Shown here: piece by piece, positions 16,671 through 31,671 of the stretch | Layout: the number at the start of each line of letters is the position of its first letter | Numbering within the stretch: position 1 is the stretch's first letter | Assembly: GCF_003696305.1 (NCBI RefSeq) | Contig: NZ_RFFK01000013.1 | Span: forward strand, 1-64,000 | Direction: 5' to 3' | Length of the DNA stretch: 64,000 bases | Source: Pseudomonas sp. AOB-7 | GTDB lineage: Bacteria; Pseudomonadota; Gammaproteobacteria; Pseudomonadales; Pseudomonadaceae | The notes under the pieces: generated by a model | The model's database searches: none | Told to the model about the DNA's origin: nothing | The model's input: only the letters and a program-made list of their open reading frames with translations | Made by a program: the position numbers and the translations under genes

Positions 16671-16727
16671 AGCCCGGATGCAATCCGGGAACTGCCGCGC
16701 CAGGCATTCCCGGATTGCATCCGGGCT
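16671..16727. repeat. REP-like inverted repeat (AGCCCGGATGCAATCCGGGA type)
   Basis: Two perfect 20-base arms at 16671-16690 and 16708-16727 face each other across 17 bases in the adhC/LysR divergent interval. The arm itself is a short palindrome-like unit common between genes in several Pseudomonas species. It ends 18 bases before the LysR start. Confidence 0.9.
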
Positions 16728-16745
16728 ACACGAGAAGGAGAAAGC

Positions 16746-17693
16746 ATGAACCGCTGGGAAGGGCTGGACGAATTCGTCGCCGTGGCCGAGTGCGGCCAGT
16801 TCAGCGCCGCCGCCGAGCGCCTGGGCCTGTCCACCTCGCAGGTCAGCCGCCAGGTCGCACGCCTGGAGGAGCGCCTGCAGAGCCGGCTGTTCTACCGCAG
16901 CACCCGGCGCGTGGCGCTGACCGAAGCCGGGCAGACCTTCCTGCAGCACTGCCAGCGCCTGCAGGACGCGCGCGAGGAAGCCCTGCGCGTGGTCAGCGAC
17001 CTGACCGCCGAGCCCAAGGGACTGCTGCGCATGACCTGCGCGGTGGCCTACGGCGAGCGCTTCATCGTGCCGCTGGTCAATCAGTTCATGGCCCGTCATC
17101 CGCAGCTGCGGGTGGAGATCGAACTGTCCAACAGCCAGCTCGACCTGCTCCACGAGGGCCTGGACCTGGCCATCCGCCTCGGCCGCCTGCAGGACTCGCG
17201 GCTGGTGGCCGCGCGCCTGGCGCCGCGGCGGATGTACCTGTGCGCAGCGCCCGCCTACTTGCAGCACTACGGCCGGCCGCACTCGCTGTCGGAACTGGCG
17301 CGGCACAACTGCCTGGTGGGCAGCAGCGAGTACTGGAGCTTCGTCGACGGCGGGCGGGAAAGCCAGGTGCGCGTGCAGGGCAACTGGCGCTGCAACAGCG
17401 GCCAGGCGGTACTCGATGCCGCACTGCGCGGCTTCGGCCTGTGCCAGCTGCCGGACTATTACGTGCTCGAACACCTGGCCAGAGGCGCACTGGTGTCCCT
17501 GCTGGAACAGCACCAGCCACCGAACACCGCGGTCTGGGCGCTGTACCCGCAGCAGCGCCACCTGTCGCCCAAGGTGCGCCAGCTGGTCGATCACCTCAAA
17601 CGGGGGCTGAGCGAACGCGCCGAGTATCGGGAGCAACAGAATGTCACAGCGCAAGGGGGAACCCCACGCGACGGGCGCGGCCAGAGTAACTGA
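16746..17693 (+). CDS. gfnR: LysR-family regulator of formaldehyde detoxification (GfnR-like)
   Basis: A 315-residue LysR-type transcription factor. The N-terminal HTH lies at about 5-65 (FVAVAECGQFSAAAERLGLSTSQVSRQVARLEERL), then comes a periplasmic-binding-protein-like effector domain (about 90-295). AAGGAG lies before the ATG. The gene is divergent from adhC; in P. aeruginosa the equivalent regulator PA3630 (GfnR) activates adhC-fghA in response to formaldehyde, so the same role is inferred. The last 25 residues are polar and poorly conserved. The symbol rests on position and family rather than a direct sequence comparison. Confidence 0.85.
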   Translation: MNRWEGLDEFVAVAECGQFSAAAERLGLSTSQVSRQVARLEERLQSRLFYRSTRRVALTEAGQTFLQHCQRLQDAREEALRVVSDLTAEPKGLLRMTCAVAYGERFIVPLVNQFMARHPQLRVEIELSNSQLDLLHEGLDLAIRLGRLQDSRLVAARLAPRRMYLCAAPAYLQHYGRPHSLSELARHNCLVGSSEYWSFVDGGRESQVRVQGNWRCNSGQAVLDAALRGFGLCQLPDYYVLEHLARGALVSLLEQHQPPNTAVWALYPQQRHLSPKVRQLVDHLKRGLSERAEYREQQNVTAQGGTPRDGRGQSN

Positions 17694-17807
17694 CGCCCAG
17701 GCGGCAGCTGAAAAACCTAGGCGACGACTGCAGGACTGCAGAAAGCCAAAGCCGAGGAAGTTTTTCCGCAGCCTACTCGCGTTTCACTGCAACCGGAGGA
17801 CAGCGCT

Positions 17808-18122
17808 ATGCAAGTCATGGTCAACAGCGACAACCATATCCACGGTTCCGCCGCCCTGGCGGACAAGGTACGCGGCCGGGTGGAACTCAAGCTCAAGCGC
17901 TTCGAGGATCACCTGACCCGGGTCGAGCTGCACTTCAACGACGAGAACAGCCACAAGGGCGGCGGGCTGGACAAGCGCTGCCAGGCCGAAGCGCGGCTCA
18001 AGGGCCGCGACCCGGTATCGGTGAGCCATAACGCCGACAGCCTCGAGCAGGCACTGGAGGGCGTCATCGACAAACTCGGCACGGTGCTGGAGCGCAATAT
18101 CGAGAAACAACGCCTGAGCTGA
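17808..18122 (+). CDS. HPF/RaiA-family ribosome-associated protein
   Basis: The 104-residue protein has the S30AE/HPF beta-alpha-beta-beta-beta-alpha pattern (VMVNSDNHIHGSAALADKVRGRVELKLKRFEDHLTRVELHFND..., ...ADSLEQALEGVIDKLGTVLE). Short HPFs bind in the 30S channel and silence ribosomes. GGAGGA is a strong ribosome binding site. The main Pseudomonas hpf sits in the rpoN operon, so this stand-alone gene between a LysR regulator and ispD is probably a second, divergent family member. The KGGGLDKRCQAEARL segment replaces the usual lysine-rich patch. Confidence 0.82.
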   Translation: MQVMVNSDNHIHGSAALADKVRGRVELKLKRFEDHLTRVELHFNDENSHKGGGLDKRCQAEARLKGRDPVSVSHNADSLEQALEGVIDKLGTVLERNIEKQRLS

Positions 18123-18131
18123 GACGCGGCG

Positions 18132-18833
18132 CTACTGGTTGCGCTCGGCCCAGGCTTGCCGCAACCACTGCAGATCCTCGGGGCGGGTGATCTTCAGGTT
18201 GTCCGCCCGCCCTTCCACCAGGCGCGGCGCCTGCCCGGCCCATTCCAACGCCGAGGCCTCGTCGGTGATCGAAGCGCCCGCCGCCAGCGCATCGGCCAGG
18301 GCGCCACGCAGCGCCGCCAGGCGGAACATCTGCGGCGTATAGGCCTGCCAGATCAGGCTGCGGTCCAGGGTTTCCAGCACCCGGCCATCGGCGCCGACAC
18401 GCTTGAGGGTGTCGCGCGCCGGCACCGCCAGCAGGCCGCCGAGCGGATCCTCGGCCAGGGTGCTCAGCAGGCGGTCGAGGTCGGCGCGGGCCAGATTGGG
18501 CCGCGCCGCATCGTGCACCAGCACCCAGTCGTCCGCCCCGGCGCCGCCGGCCAGCAGCAGATCGAGACCGGCCAGCACCGAGTCGGCGCGCTCGCGCCCG
18601 CCCGCGGCGCGGCGCACCCGTGCGTCGCCGGCCACGGCCAGCTGCGCCCAGTAGGGATCGTCCGCGGCCAGACAGACCACGGCGCCGAGCAGGCCGGGGT
18701 GGTCGAGGAAGCAGTGCAGGCTATGTTCGAGAATGCAGCGCCCTGCCACCTGCAGATACTGCTTGGGGCGGTCGGCGGCCATCCGCGCGCCGACGCCGGC
18801 GGCCGGGATCACCAGCCAGAAATTCGTGGTCAT
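18132..18833 (-). CDS. ispD: 2-C-methyl-D-erythritol 4-phosphate cytidylyltransferase
   Basis: The 233-residue MEP-pathway enzyme makes CDP-ME. The N-terminal nucleotide-binding motif IPAAGVGARMAADRPKQYL, the HDAARPN motif, and the end TDEASALEW ... GRADNLKITRPEDL are typical. The frame is open upstream, but ATG 18833 fits the family and overlaps the ftsB stop by four bases (ATGA), so the two are coupled. It converges with the HPF-like gene with a 9-base gap. Confidence 0.97.
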   Translation of the reverse strand: MTTNFWLVIPAAGVGARMAADRPKQYLQVAGRCILEHSLHCFLDHPGLLGAVVCLAADDPYWAQLAVAGDARVRRAAGGRERADSVLAGLDLLLAGGAGADDWVLVHDAARPNLARADLDRLLSTLAEDPLGGLLAVPARDTLKRVGADGRVLETLDRSLIWQAYTPQMFRLAALRGALADALAAGASITDEASALEWAGQAPRLVEGRADNLKITRPEDLQWLRQAWAERNQ

Positions 18834-19108
18834 TCGGTCAGCAGGTAGAGGGTCTCGCCCTCTTTGAGCATGCCCAGTTCCTGCCGAGCGCGCTCTTCCA
18901 CGGTCTCCATGCCGCGCTTGAGCTCCATTACCTCGGCCTCGAGGATGCGGTTGCGCTCCAGCAGGCGTTCGTTCTCGCCCTGCTGCTCGGCGATCTGCTG
19001 CTGCAGGCGGCTGACCTGGGCCAGGCTGCCCTCGCCGATCCACAGGCGATACTGCAGGCCGGCCAGCAACAGGATCAGCACGATGAACAGCCAATACGGA
19101 CTACGCAT
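18830..19108 (-). CDS. ftsB: Cell division protein FtsB
   Basis: A small bitopic divisome protein of 92 residues with a short cytoplasmic N-terminus (MRSPY) and one membrane helix (WLFIVLILLLAGLQYRLWIG). A periplasmic leucine-zipper coiled coil (about 28-70) and a conserved end EERARQELGMLKEGETLYLL follow. FtsB joins FtsL and FtsQ to activate septal synthesis. ATG 19108 fits the family; upstream in-frame ATGs would add a poorly conserved head. It follows eno, the classic eno-ftsB-ispD order. Confidence 0.95.
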   Translation of the reverse strand: MRSPYWLFIVLILLLAGLQYRLWIGEGSLAQVSRLQQQIAEQQGENERLLERNRILEAEVMELKRGMETVEERARQELGMLKEGETLYLLTE

Positions 19109-19245
19109 GGAGCGGCTCGCAGATTGAGTCATCGGCATGGTAGGGGCTGCGTTCATGCTTGAAAAGAAGCCGACTGATGAGTGACATGGGATTTCGGTAC
19201 CTGCATCCGTGCATTGGTTCCAAGGGTTCGACGAAGCGTCCACGA

Positions 19246-19271
19246 AAAAGGGCGACTCGCGTCGCCCTTTT
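19246..19271 (-). terminator. Intrinsic terminator after eno
   Basis: Perfect 11-bp stem AAAAGGGCGAC/GTCGCCCTTTT with a 4-base loop. The A/T ends give a U-run in both directions. It divides eno from ftsB-ispD. Confidence 0.88.
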
Positions 19272-19285
19272 CTACCACGCAGTGC

Positions 19286-20575
<1,290 letters not shown>

Positions 20576-20725
20576 TGTTGTTTGCACTCCAAGGTTTGAC
20601 GATAAGACTGCAGCAGCGGGCTGCGCGGGGCCGCCGTCGCCCCGTGGGGCGGGTCGGCGACACAGTCTGACTCACGGGTCAGGGGGATCTTTTCTGGGGC
20701 GGCACTTTACCGGATTGCGTGCGGT

Positions 20726-21571
20726 TCAGGCAGTCTCGATCGGCGGAAAACTCTTGATCAGATCGTCGAGCTGCTTGAGCTGGGTGAGGAAAGGCTCCAG
20801 CTTGTTCAGGCGCAAGGCGCAGGGGCCGTCGCACTTGGCGTTTTCCGGATCGGGGTGGGCCTCGAGGAACAGACCGGCCAGGCCCTGGCTCATGCCGGCC
20901 TTGGCCAGATCGGTGACCTGGGCGCGGCGGCCACCGGCCGAATCGGCGCGACCGCCCGGCATCTGCAGCGCATGGGTCACGTCGAAGAACACCGGGTACT
21001 CGAACTGCTTCATGATGCCGAAGCCGAGCATGTCCACCACCAGGTTGTTGTAACCGAAGCTGGAGCCGCGCTCGCAGAGGATCAGCTGATCGTTGCCGGC
21101 CTCCTCGCACTTGCGCAGGATGTGCTTCATCTCCTGCGGGGCGAGGAACTGCGCCTTCTTGATGTTGATCACCGCGCCGGTCTTGGCCATGGCCACCACC
21201 AGGTCGGTCTGCCGCGAGAGGAAGGCCGGCAGCTGGATGATGTCGCACACCGCGGCCACCGCGGCCGCCTGGTGCGGCTCGTGGACGTCGGTGATCACCG
21301 GCACGCCGAAGGTCTTCTTCACTTCCTCGAAGATCTTCATGCCCTCTTCCAGGCCCGGGCCGCGGAAGGAGGTGATGGAGGAACGGTTGGCCTTGTCGAA
21401 GCTGGCCTTGAACACGTAGGGGATGCCGAGTTTCTCGGTCACCCGCACGTATTCCTCGCAGGCCTGCATGGCCAGGTCGCGCGACTCGAGCACGTTGATG
21501 CCGCCGAACAGCACGAAGGGCTTGTCGTTGGCGATCTCGATATTGCCGACCTTGATGATCTTCTGCGCCAT
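20726..21571 (-). CDS. kdsA: 3-deoxy-D-manno-octulosonate 8-phosphate synthase
   Basis: The 281-residue enzyme condenses PEP and arabinose 5-phosphate to Kdo8P for LPS core synthesis. The motif LFGGINVLESRD has Asn26, the residue of metal-independent KdsA, where metal-dependent enzymes have Cys. PAFLSRQTDL and the TDVHEPHQA loop are present. It starts 3 bases after the pyrG stop, so it is coupled to pyrG. Confidence 0.98.
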   Translation of the reverse strand: MAQKIIKVGNIEIANDKPFVLFGGINVLESRDLAMQACEEYVRVTEKLGIPYVFKASFDKANRSSITSFRGPGLEEGMKIFEEVKKTFGVPVITDVHEPHQAAAVAAVCDIIQLPAFLSRQTDLVVAMAKTGAVINIKKAQFLAPQEMKHILRKCEEAGNDQLILCERGSSFGYNNLVVDMLGFGIMKQFEYPVFFDVTHALQMPGGRADSAGGRRAQVTDLAKAGMSQGLAGLFLEAHPDPENAKCDGPCALRLNKLEPFLTQLKQLDDLIKSFPPIETA

Positions 21572-21574
21572 GCC

Positions 21575-23206
21575 TTAGGCCTTCTTCGCTTGCTGCGCCA
21601 GCGCAGCGTTGACGAAACCGCTGAACAGCGGATGACCGTCACGCGGCGTGGAGGTGAATTCGGGGTGGAATTGGCAGGCGACGAACCAGGGATGATCCGG
21701 GGCCTCGACCACTTCGACCAGCGCGCCGTCGCCGGAGCGGCCGGTGACCTTCAGACCAGCCTCGGTCAGTTTCGGCAGCAGGTTGTTGTTCACCTCGTAG
21801 CGGTGGCGGTGGCGCTCGACTATCACGTCCTTGCCGTAGCAGTCGTGCACCAGCGAACCGGCCTGCAGCTGGCAGTCCTGCGCGCCGAGGCGCATGGTGC
21901 CGCCCAGGTCGGAGCTCTCGCTGCGGGTTTCCACGCCGCCGGCGGCGTCCTGCCACTCGGTGATCAGGCCGACCACCGGGTGCTGGCTGGCCAGGTCGAA
22001 CTCGGTGGAGTTGGCATCGCTCCAGCCCACCACGTTGCGCGCATACTCGATGACCGCGACCTGCATGCCGAGGCAGATGCCCAGGTAGGGAATCTTGTTC
22101 TCGCGAGCGTACTGCACGGTCTTGATCTTGCCTTCCACGCCGCGCAGGCCGAAGCCGCCCGGTACCAGGATGGCGTCGACGCCCTCGAGCAGCGCGGTGC
22201 CCTGGTTCTCGATGTCTTCGGAGTCGATATAGCGCAGGTTGACCTTGGTACGGTTCTGGATGCCGGCGTGGCTCATCGCTTCGATCAGCGACTTGTAGGC
22301 ATCGAGCAGCTCCATGTACTTGCCGACCATGGCGATGGTGACTTCCTTTTCCGGGTTGAGCTTGGCATCGACCACGCGATCCCACTCGGACAGGTCGGCG
22401 CCGCCGCACTCCAGGCCGAAACGCTCGACGACGAAGTCGTCCAGACCCTGGGCATGCAGCACGCCCGGAATCTTATAGATGGTGTCGACGTCTTCCAGGC
22501 TGATCACCGCACGCTCTTCGACGTTGGTGAACAGGGCGATCTTGCGCCGCGAGGAGACGTCGATCGGGTGGTCGGAGCGGCACACCAGCACGTCCGGCTG
22601 CAGGCCGATGGAGCGCAGCTCCTTGACCGAGTGCTGGGTCGGCTTGGTCTTGGTCTCGCCGGCGGTGGCGATGTAGGGCACCAGGGTCAGGTGCATCAGC
22701 ATGGCGCGCTTGGCGCCCACTTCCACGCGCAGCTGGCGAATGGCTTCGAGGAAGGGTTGCGACTCGATGTCGCCGACGGTGCCGCCGATTTCCACCAGGG
22801 CCACGTCGGCATCGCCGGCGCCCTTGATGATGCGCCGCTTGATCTCGTCGGTGATGTGCGGAATGACCTGGATGGTCGCACCCAGGTAGTCACCACGGCG
22901 CTCCTTGCGCAGCACGTCTTCGTACACGCGGCCGGTGGTGAAGTTGTTGCTCTTGGTCATCGTCGTGCGGATGAACCGCTCGTAGTGCCCCAGGTCGAGG
23001 TCGGTCTCGGCGCCGTCGTGGGTGACGAACACCTCACCGTGCTGGAACGGGCTCATGGTGCCCGGATCGACGTTGATGTAAGGGTCCAGCTTGAGCATGG
23101 TGACCTTCAGGCCCCGCGCCTCCAGGATGGCCGCCAGTGAAGCCGAGGCGATGCCTTTCCCCAATGAAGAAACAACACCACCCGTGACGAAGATGTAGCG
23201 CGTCAT
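21575..23206 (-). CDS. pyrG: CTP synthase
   Basis: The 543-residue enzyme aminates UTP to CTP using glutamine. The N-terminal synthase domain has MTRYIFVTGGVVSSLGKGIASASL and the CTP/UTP site KTKPTQHSVKELRSIGLQPD. The C-terminal class I glutaminase has the nucleophile in YLGICLGMQVAVIE and the His-Glu pair near FHPEF. First gene of pyrG-kdsA-eno, separated from tilS by 151 bases. Confidence 0.99.
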   Translation of the reverse strand: MTRYIFVTGGVVSSLGKGIASASLAAILEARGLKVTMLKLDPYINVDPGTMSPFQHGEVFVTHDGAETDLDLGHYERFIRTTMTKSNNFTTGRVYEDVLRKERRGDYLGATIQVIPHITDEIKRRIIKGAGDADVALVEIGGTVGDIESQPFLEAIRQLRVEVGAKRAMLMHLTLVPYIATAGETKTKPTQHSVKELRSIGLQPDVLVCRSDHPIDVSSRRKIALFTNVEERAVISLEDVDTIYKIPGVLHAQGLDDFVVERFGLECGGADLSEWDRVVDAKLNPEKEVTIAMVGKYMELLDAYKSLIEAMSHAGIQNRTKVNLRYIDSEDIENQGTALLEGVDAILVPGGFGLRGVEGKIKTVQYARENKIPYLGICLGMQVAVIEYARNVVGWSDANSTEFDLASQHPVVGLITEWQDAAGGVETRSESSDLGGTMRLGAQDCQLQAGSLVHDCYGKDVIVERHRHRYEVNNNLLPKLTEAGLKVTGRSGDGALVEVVEAPDHPWFVACQFHPEFTSTPRDGHPLFSGFVNAALAQQAKKA

Positions 23207-23357
23207 GAAAAACCCTAGAAGTCTGCGTTTAAGCGGTCAGTGCCGCCGGGGAAAGCGAAGGAGCGCCATCAGTAGCAACAATGGCAAGCCCGCCAAGCTC
23301 CCTGAGGGAGTCGGCAAAAGCTGTAGTAAGACGGGAGCGTAGTCTACCGGAAAGGCC

Positions 23358-24680
23358 TTACCAGCTCAAACCTTGATCACCGATCGGTGGCGACCAGTGC
23401 AAGCGCAGATCGCCCCGCCCCGGACGCGGCGCCGGCGCCAGATTGGCCACCGCCACCAACTCGTCGCCGTCGAACAGCAAGGGCAGCCGCGGACGCACGA
23501 ACGCCGGCACGCGCAGCTCATTGAGCAGGCGCTTGAGGTCGCGCCGGCCGCGCCCCGGCAGCTGCAGCGACTCGCCGCCGCGGCGATAGCGCAGGTGCCA
23601 ACGCCCCGCCGGCAGCTCGCCGACAACTCGCACAGCGCCGTTGCCGGGCAGTTCGATAGCCCCTTGCGCCGCACCGCAAGGCAGATCGACAGCCGTGAGT
23701 GGCTGCAACCAGTCGCCGCTGAGCCACCACAGCCGCCCATCTGCCCTATGCAACTCGCCATCGGCCAGTTTCCAGATCGGCGTCGCATCCACGCCGGCGT
23801 CACGCAGGTCATACCAGCCGGCCCAGTGATCGCTGTCCGGCAGCCGGGTCAGCGGCGCCAGCCAATGACGCAGCAGATTGCGCTGCCGCGCCTCGTTCAG
23901 CCCGGCCACCGCCTGCAAGTCCAGCGACGGCAGCGCCAGCCAGGAAAACGGCGCCCGGCCCCGCGCGGCGAGCAGATCCAGCTCGGCCAACTCGCCCAGC
24001 AGCTGCTGCGCCTCACCCAGGTGGGCGGCGCTGCGCGCCAGGCTGGCGGCCGCCTGCGGCCAACGCTCGGCGAGCAACGGCAGCACGCGGCGGCGCAGGA
24101 AATTGCGACTGAAGCGCTCGTCGGCATTGCTCGGGTCTTCCACCCAGCTCAGCCCATGGGCCTCGGCATAGGCCAGCAACTCGCTACGCGGAACGTCCAG
24201 CAGCGGCCGAACCAGAGTGCCGCGGCCCAGCGGCCGAGCTACAGGCATGGCCGCCAGACCACGCACACCGGCGCCGCGCAACAGGCGAAACAGCAGGGTC
24301 TCGGCCTGATCGTCGCGATGCTGGGCACCGAGCAGCACCTCGCCCTCGCCCAGACGCGAGGCGAAGGCGGCGTAGCGCGCCTGGCGCGCCGCCTGCTCCA
24401 GGCTGGCGCCCGGCGCAACCTGCACCGCAACGATTTCCAGGGGAATATCCAGCTGCGCGCAGCTGCGCGCGCAATGCTCGGGCCAGGCCTCGGCCGCCGG
24501 CTGCAGGCCGTGGTGGACATGGATGGCGGCCAGCGGCGGCAGCGCCTCGCGCCGGGCGAGACCGGCCAGCAGGTGCAGCAGCACGCTGGAGTCGAGGCCG
24601 CCGGAGAAGGCGATACGCCAGGCCGGTGCCGTTCGCCAGGGCTGCAACGCGGCGCGCAGACGGATATCGAGAGCAGTCAT
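23358..24680 (-). CDS. tilS: tRNA(Ile)-lysidine synthase
   Basis: The 440-residue ATP pyrophosphatase of N-type puts lysidine on C34 of the AUA-reading tRNA-Ile. The PP-loop SGGLDSS is at 26-32, the HxxDQAETLLFRLLRGAG motif follows, and the C-terminal substrate-binding domains (TilS and TilS_C) extend to the end with LPLLFDGDELVAVANL. It lies after accA across a strong terminator, so tilS likely relies on read-through or its own promoter. Confidence 0.97.
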   Translation of the reverse strand: MTALDIRLRAALQPWRTAPAWRIAFSGGLDSSVLLHLLAGLARREALPPLAAIHVHHGLQPAAEAWPEHCARSCAQLDIPLEIVAVQVAPGASLEQAARQARYAAFASRLGEGEVLLGAQHRDDQAETLLFRLLRGAGVRGLAAMPVARPLGRGTLVRPLLDVPRSELLAYAEAHGLSWVEDPSNADERFSRNFLRRRVLPLLAERWPQAAASLARSAAHLGEAQQLLGELAELDLLAARGRAPFSWLALPSLDLQAVAGLNEARQRNLLRHWLAPLTRLPDSDHWAGWYDLRDAGVDATPIWKLADGELHRADGRLWWLSGDWLQPLTAVDLPCGAAQGAIELPGNGAVRVVGELPAGRWHLRYRRGGESLQLPGRGRRDLKRLLNELRVPAFVRPRLPLLFDGDELVAVANLAPAPRPGRGDLRLHWSPPIGDQGLSW

Positions 24681-24697
24681 CGGCCAAGCTTAAACAA

Positions 24698-24719
24698 CAA
24701 CGGGCCCGAAGGCCCGTTG
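24698..24719 (-). terminator. Intrinsic terminator after accA
   Basis: 9-bp stem CAACGGGCC/GGCCCGTTG with a UUCG loop on the minus strand, followed by TTGTTTAA. Confidence 0.82.
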
Positions 24720-24738
24720 AGATGCGCGCTGAACGAGC

Positions 24739-25689
24739 TCAGGCGATGCCGTAGCTCATCAGGCGATCGTAACGACGCTTGAGCAGGGCGTCGGTGTCGT
24801 ACTTCTGCAGGCTGGCCAACTGCTTGGTCAGCTCCTGACGGATCGACTCGGAAGCCGCTGCCGGATCACGATGAGCGCCGCCCAACGGCTCGGCGATCAC
24901 CTGGTCGACGATGCCCAGATCCTTCAGACGCTCGGCGGTGATGCCCATGGCCTCGGCGGCGTCCGGCGCCTTCTCGGCGGTACGCCAGAGAATCGAGGCG
25001 CAGCCTTCCGGCGAGATCACCGAGTAGGTGGAGTACTGCAGCATGTTCAGCTGATCGCAGACGCCGATGGCCAGCGCGCCGCCGGAGCCGCCCTCGCCGA
25101 TCACGGTGGCGATGATCGGGGTCTTCAGCCGCGCCATCACCCGCAGGTTCCAGGCGATGGCCTCGCTCTGGCCGCGCTCCTCGGCATCGATGCCCGGGTA
25201 GGCGCCGGGGGTGTCGATAAAGGTGAGGATCGGCATCTTGAAGCGCTCGGCCATTTCCATCAGGCGGCAGGCCTTGCGATAGCCCTCCGGACGCGGCATG
25301 CCGAAGTTGCGGCGTACCTTCTCGCGCACTTCGCGGCCCTTCTGGTGACCGATGATCATCACCGGCTGCTCGCCGAGGCGGGCCACACCACCGACTATGG
25401 CAGCGTCGTCGGAGAAGTGACGGTCGCCGTGCAGCTCGTCGAACTCGGTGAAGATGTGCTGGATATAGTCCAGGGTGTAGGGGCGGCGCGGATGGCGCGC
25501 CAGCTGAGCGATCTGCCAGCTGGAGAGGTTGCCGAAGATGCTTTCGGTCAGCGCGCTGCTCTTGTCCTGCAGGCGGGCAATCTCGTCGCCGATGTTCAGC
25601 GCGTTGTCGTTACCGACCAGGCGTAGCTCTTCGATCTTGGCTTGCAGGTCGGCGATCGGCTGTTCGAAATCGAGAAAATTCGGGTTCAT
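24739..25689 (-). CDS. accA: Acetyl-CoA carboxylase carboxyltransferase subunit alpha
   Basis: The 316-residue subunit forms the carboxyltransferase with AccD and makes malonyl-CoA for fatty acid synthesis. Typical segments are HPRRPYTLDYI, IGHQKGR, FIDTPGAYPGIDAEERGQSEAIA and IGEGGSGGALAIG. ATG 25689 (MNPNFLDFEQPI) is the family start; the frame upstream is open for nine codons only. It lies downstream of dnaE, as in most gammaproteobacteria. Confidence 0.98.
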   Translation of the reverse strand: MNPNFLDFEQPIADLQAKIEELRLVGNDNALNIGDEIARLQDKSSALTESIFGNLSSWQIAQLARHPRRPYTLDYIQHIFTEFDELHGDRHFSDDAAIVGGVARLGEQPVMIIGHQKGREVREKVRRNFGMPRPEGYRKACRLMEMAERFKMPILTFIDTPGAYPGIDAEERGQSEAIAWNLRVMARLKTPIIATVIGEGGSGGALAIGVCDQLNMLQYSTYSVISPEGCASILWRTAEKAPDAAEAMGITAERLKDLGIVDQVIAEPLGGAHRDPAAASESIRQELTKQLASLQKYDTDALLKRRYDRLMSYGIA

Positions 25690-25741
25690 AGTCATCCGTC
25701 TTGCGTCGACGGCCAAGTGGCCGGGGAGCTGTATCCATTAG

Positions 25742-25767
25742 GCGCCCTACCTTAAGGGATAGGGCGC
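25742..25767. terminator. Hairpin between dnaE and accA
   Basis: 8-bp stem GCGCCCTA/TAGGGCGC around a CCTTAAGG-containing loop. No T-run follows. It could be an attenuator, a partial terminator or a small REP-like unit. Confidence 0.45.
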
Positions 25768-25825
25768 AGCGGGTCGACACCCGCAGGTGCCAATGCCAAC
25801 ACAAAGGGAAATTTCCCCTCTCGCG

Positions 25826-29356
<3,531 letters not shown>

Positions 29357-29385
29357 GGCGGTCCTGTGCTGAAGACGAAAACAAC

Positions 29386-29409
29386 AAGGCCCGGATTGTA
29401 CCGGGCCTT
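29386..29409 (-). terminator. Intrinsic terminator after the symporter gene
   Basis: 9-bp stem AAGGCCCGG/CCGGGCCTT with a 6-base loop, followed on the minus strand by GTTGTTTTC. It separates the symporter from dnaE. Confidence 0.82.
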
Positions 29410-29426
29410 GGCTTTTAGGGCAGCGT

Positions 29427-30890
<1,464 letters not shown>

Positions 30891-31074
30891 TCCCCTGCCG
30901 CCGCCGGCGGCTTCTACGTTGGCCCGGGATCGCCGGGGCGGATAGCGGGTCGAGGCCCGTCGGGATACTGCGCAGAGTCTAGCCTGCGCAAAGGGGCGGC
31001 ACTTTGGGGGATCGCGGTTTTCATGGCTTGCGCTGAGGCGACCAATGCAGTCGGTCAGGCGACAAGGCGCGACC

Positions 31075-31671
31075 TCAGCGCTCCAGCAGCTCGCGTACCG
31101 GGGCGAAGGAGCGCCGATGGATCGGCGTCGGTCCGAGGCGGCGCAGCGCTTCGAGGTGGGTGGGCGTCGGATAGCCCTTGTGCCCGGCGATGCCGTAGCC
31201 GGGATAGAGACGATCCATCTCGACCATCTCGCGGTCGCGGCTGACCTTGGCCAGAATGGACGCGGCGGCGATGGCCGGCACCTTGGCGTCGCCGCCGACC
31301 ACTGGCGCGCTGGGTACCGCCAGCTTGGGGCAGCGGTTGCCGTCGATCAGCGCCAGCTTCGGCGTCACGCCGAGCCCGGCAACCGCGCGCTGCATGGCCA
31401 GCATGGTCGCGTGGAGGATATTCAGGCGGTCGATCTCCTCCACCTCGGCGCGGGCAATGCACCAGGCCAGGGCCTTCTCGCGAATCTCGTCGAACAGCCT
31501 GTCGCGGCGCGCCTCGGACAGCTTCTTGGAGTCGTTGAGGCCCTGGATCGGCCGCGCCGGATCGAGGATCACCGCGGCGGTGACCACCGCGCCGCACAGC
31601 GGACCGCGGCCGACCTCATCGACCCCGGCCACCAGGTCCTCGACCAGGGCAAAGTCCAATCCCAGCTGCAT
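31075..31671 (-). CDS. rnhB: Ribonuclease HII
   Basis: The 198-residue RNase removes ribonucleotides and RNA from RNA-DNA hybrids. The acidic metal site begins with Asp-Glu in VAGVDEVGRGPLCG; further motifs are LNDSKKLSEARRD, DG(N)RCP and the C-terminal YPGYGIAGHKGYPTPTHL. ATG overlaps the lpxB stop as TGATG, so it is coupled as the last gene of the lpx cluster. Confidence 0.98.
   Translation of the reverse strand: MQLGLDFALVEDLVAGVDEVGRGPLCGAVVTAAVILDPARPIQGLNDSKKLSEARRDRLFDEIREKALAWCIARAEVEEIDRLNILHATMLAMQRAVAGLGVTPKLALIDGNRCPKLAVPSAPVVGGDAKVPAIAAASILAKVSRDREMVEMDRLYPGYGIAGHKGYPTPTHLEALRRLGPTPIHRRSFAPVRELLER

Noticed and set aside
30891..31074. Regulatory structure between the symporter and rnhB
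   Set aside because: The stretch has GC-rich partial inverted repeats but no clear promoter, riboswitch or terminator; a glycine riboswitch was looked for and not found.
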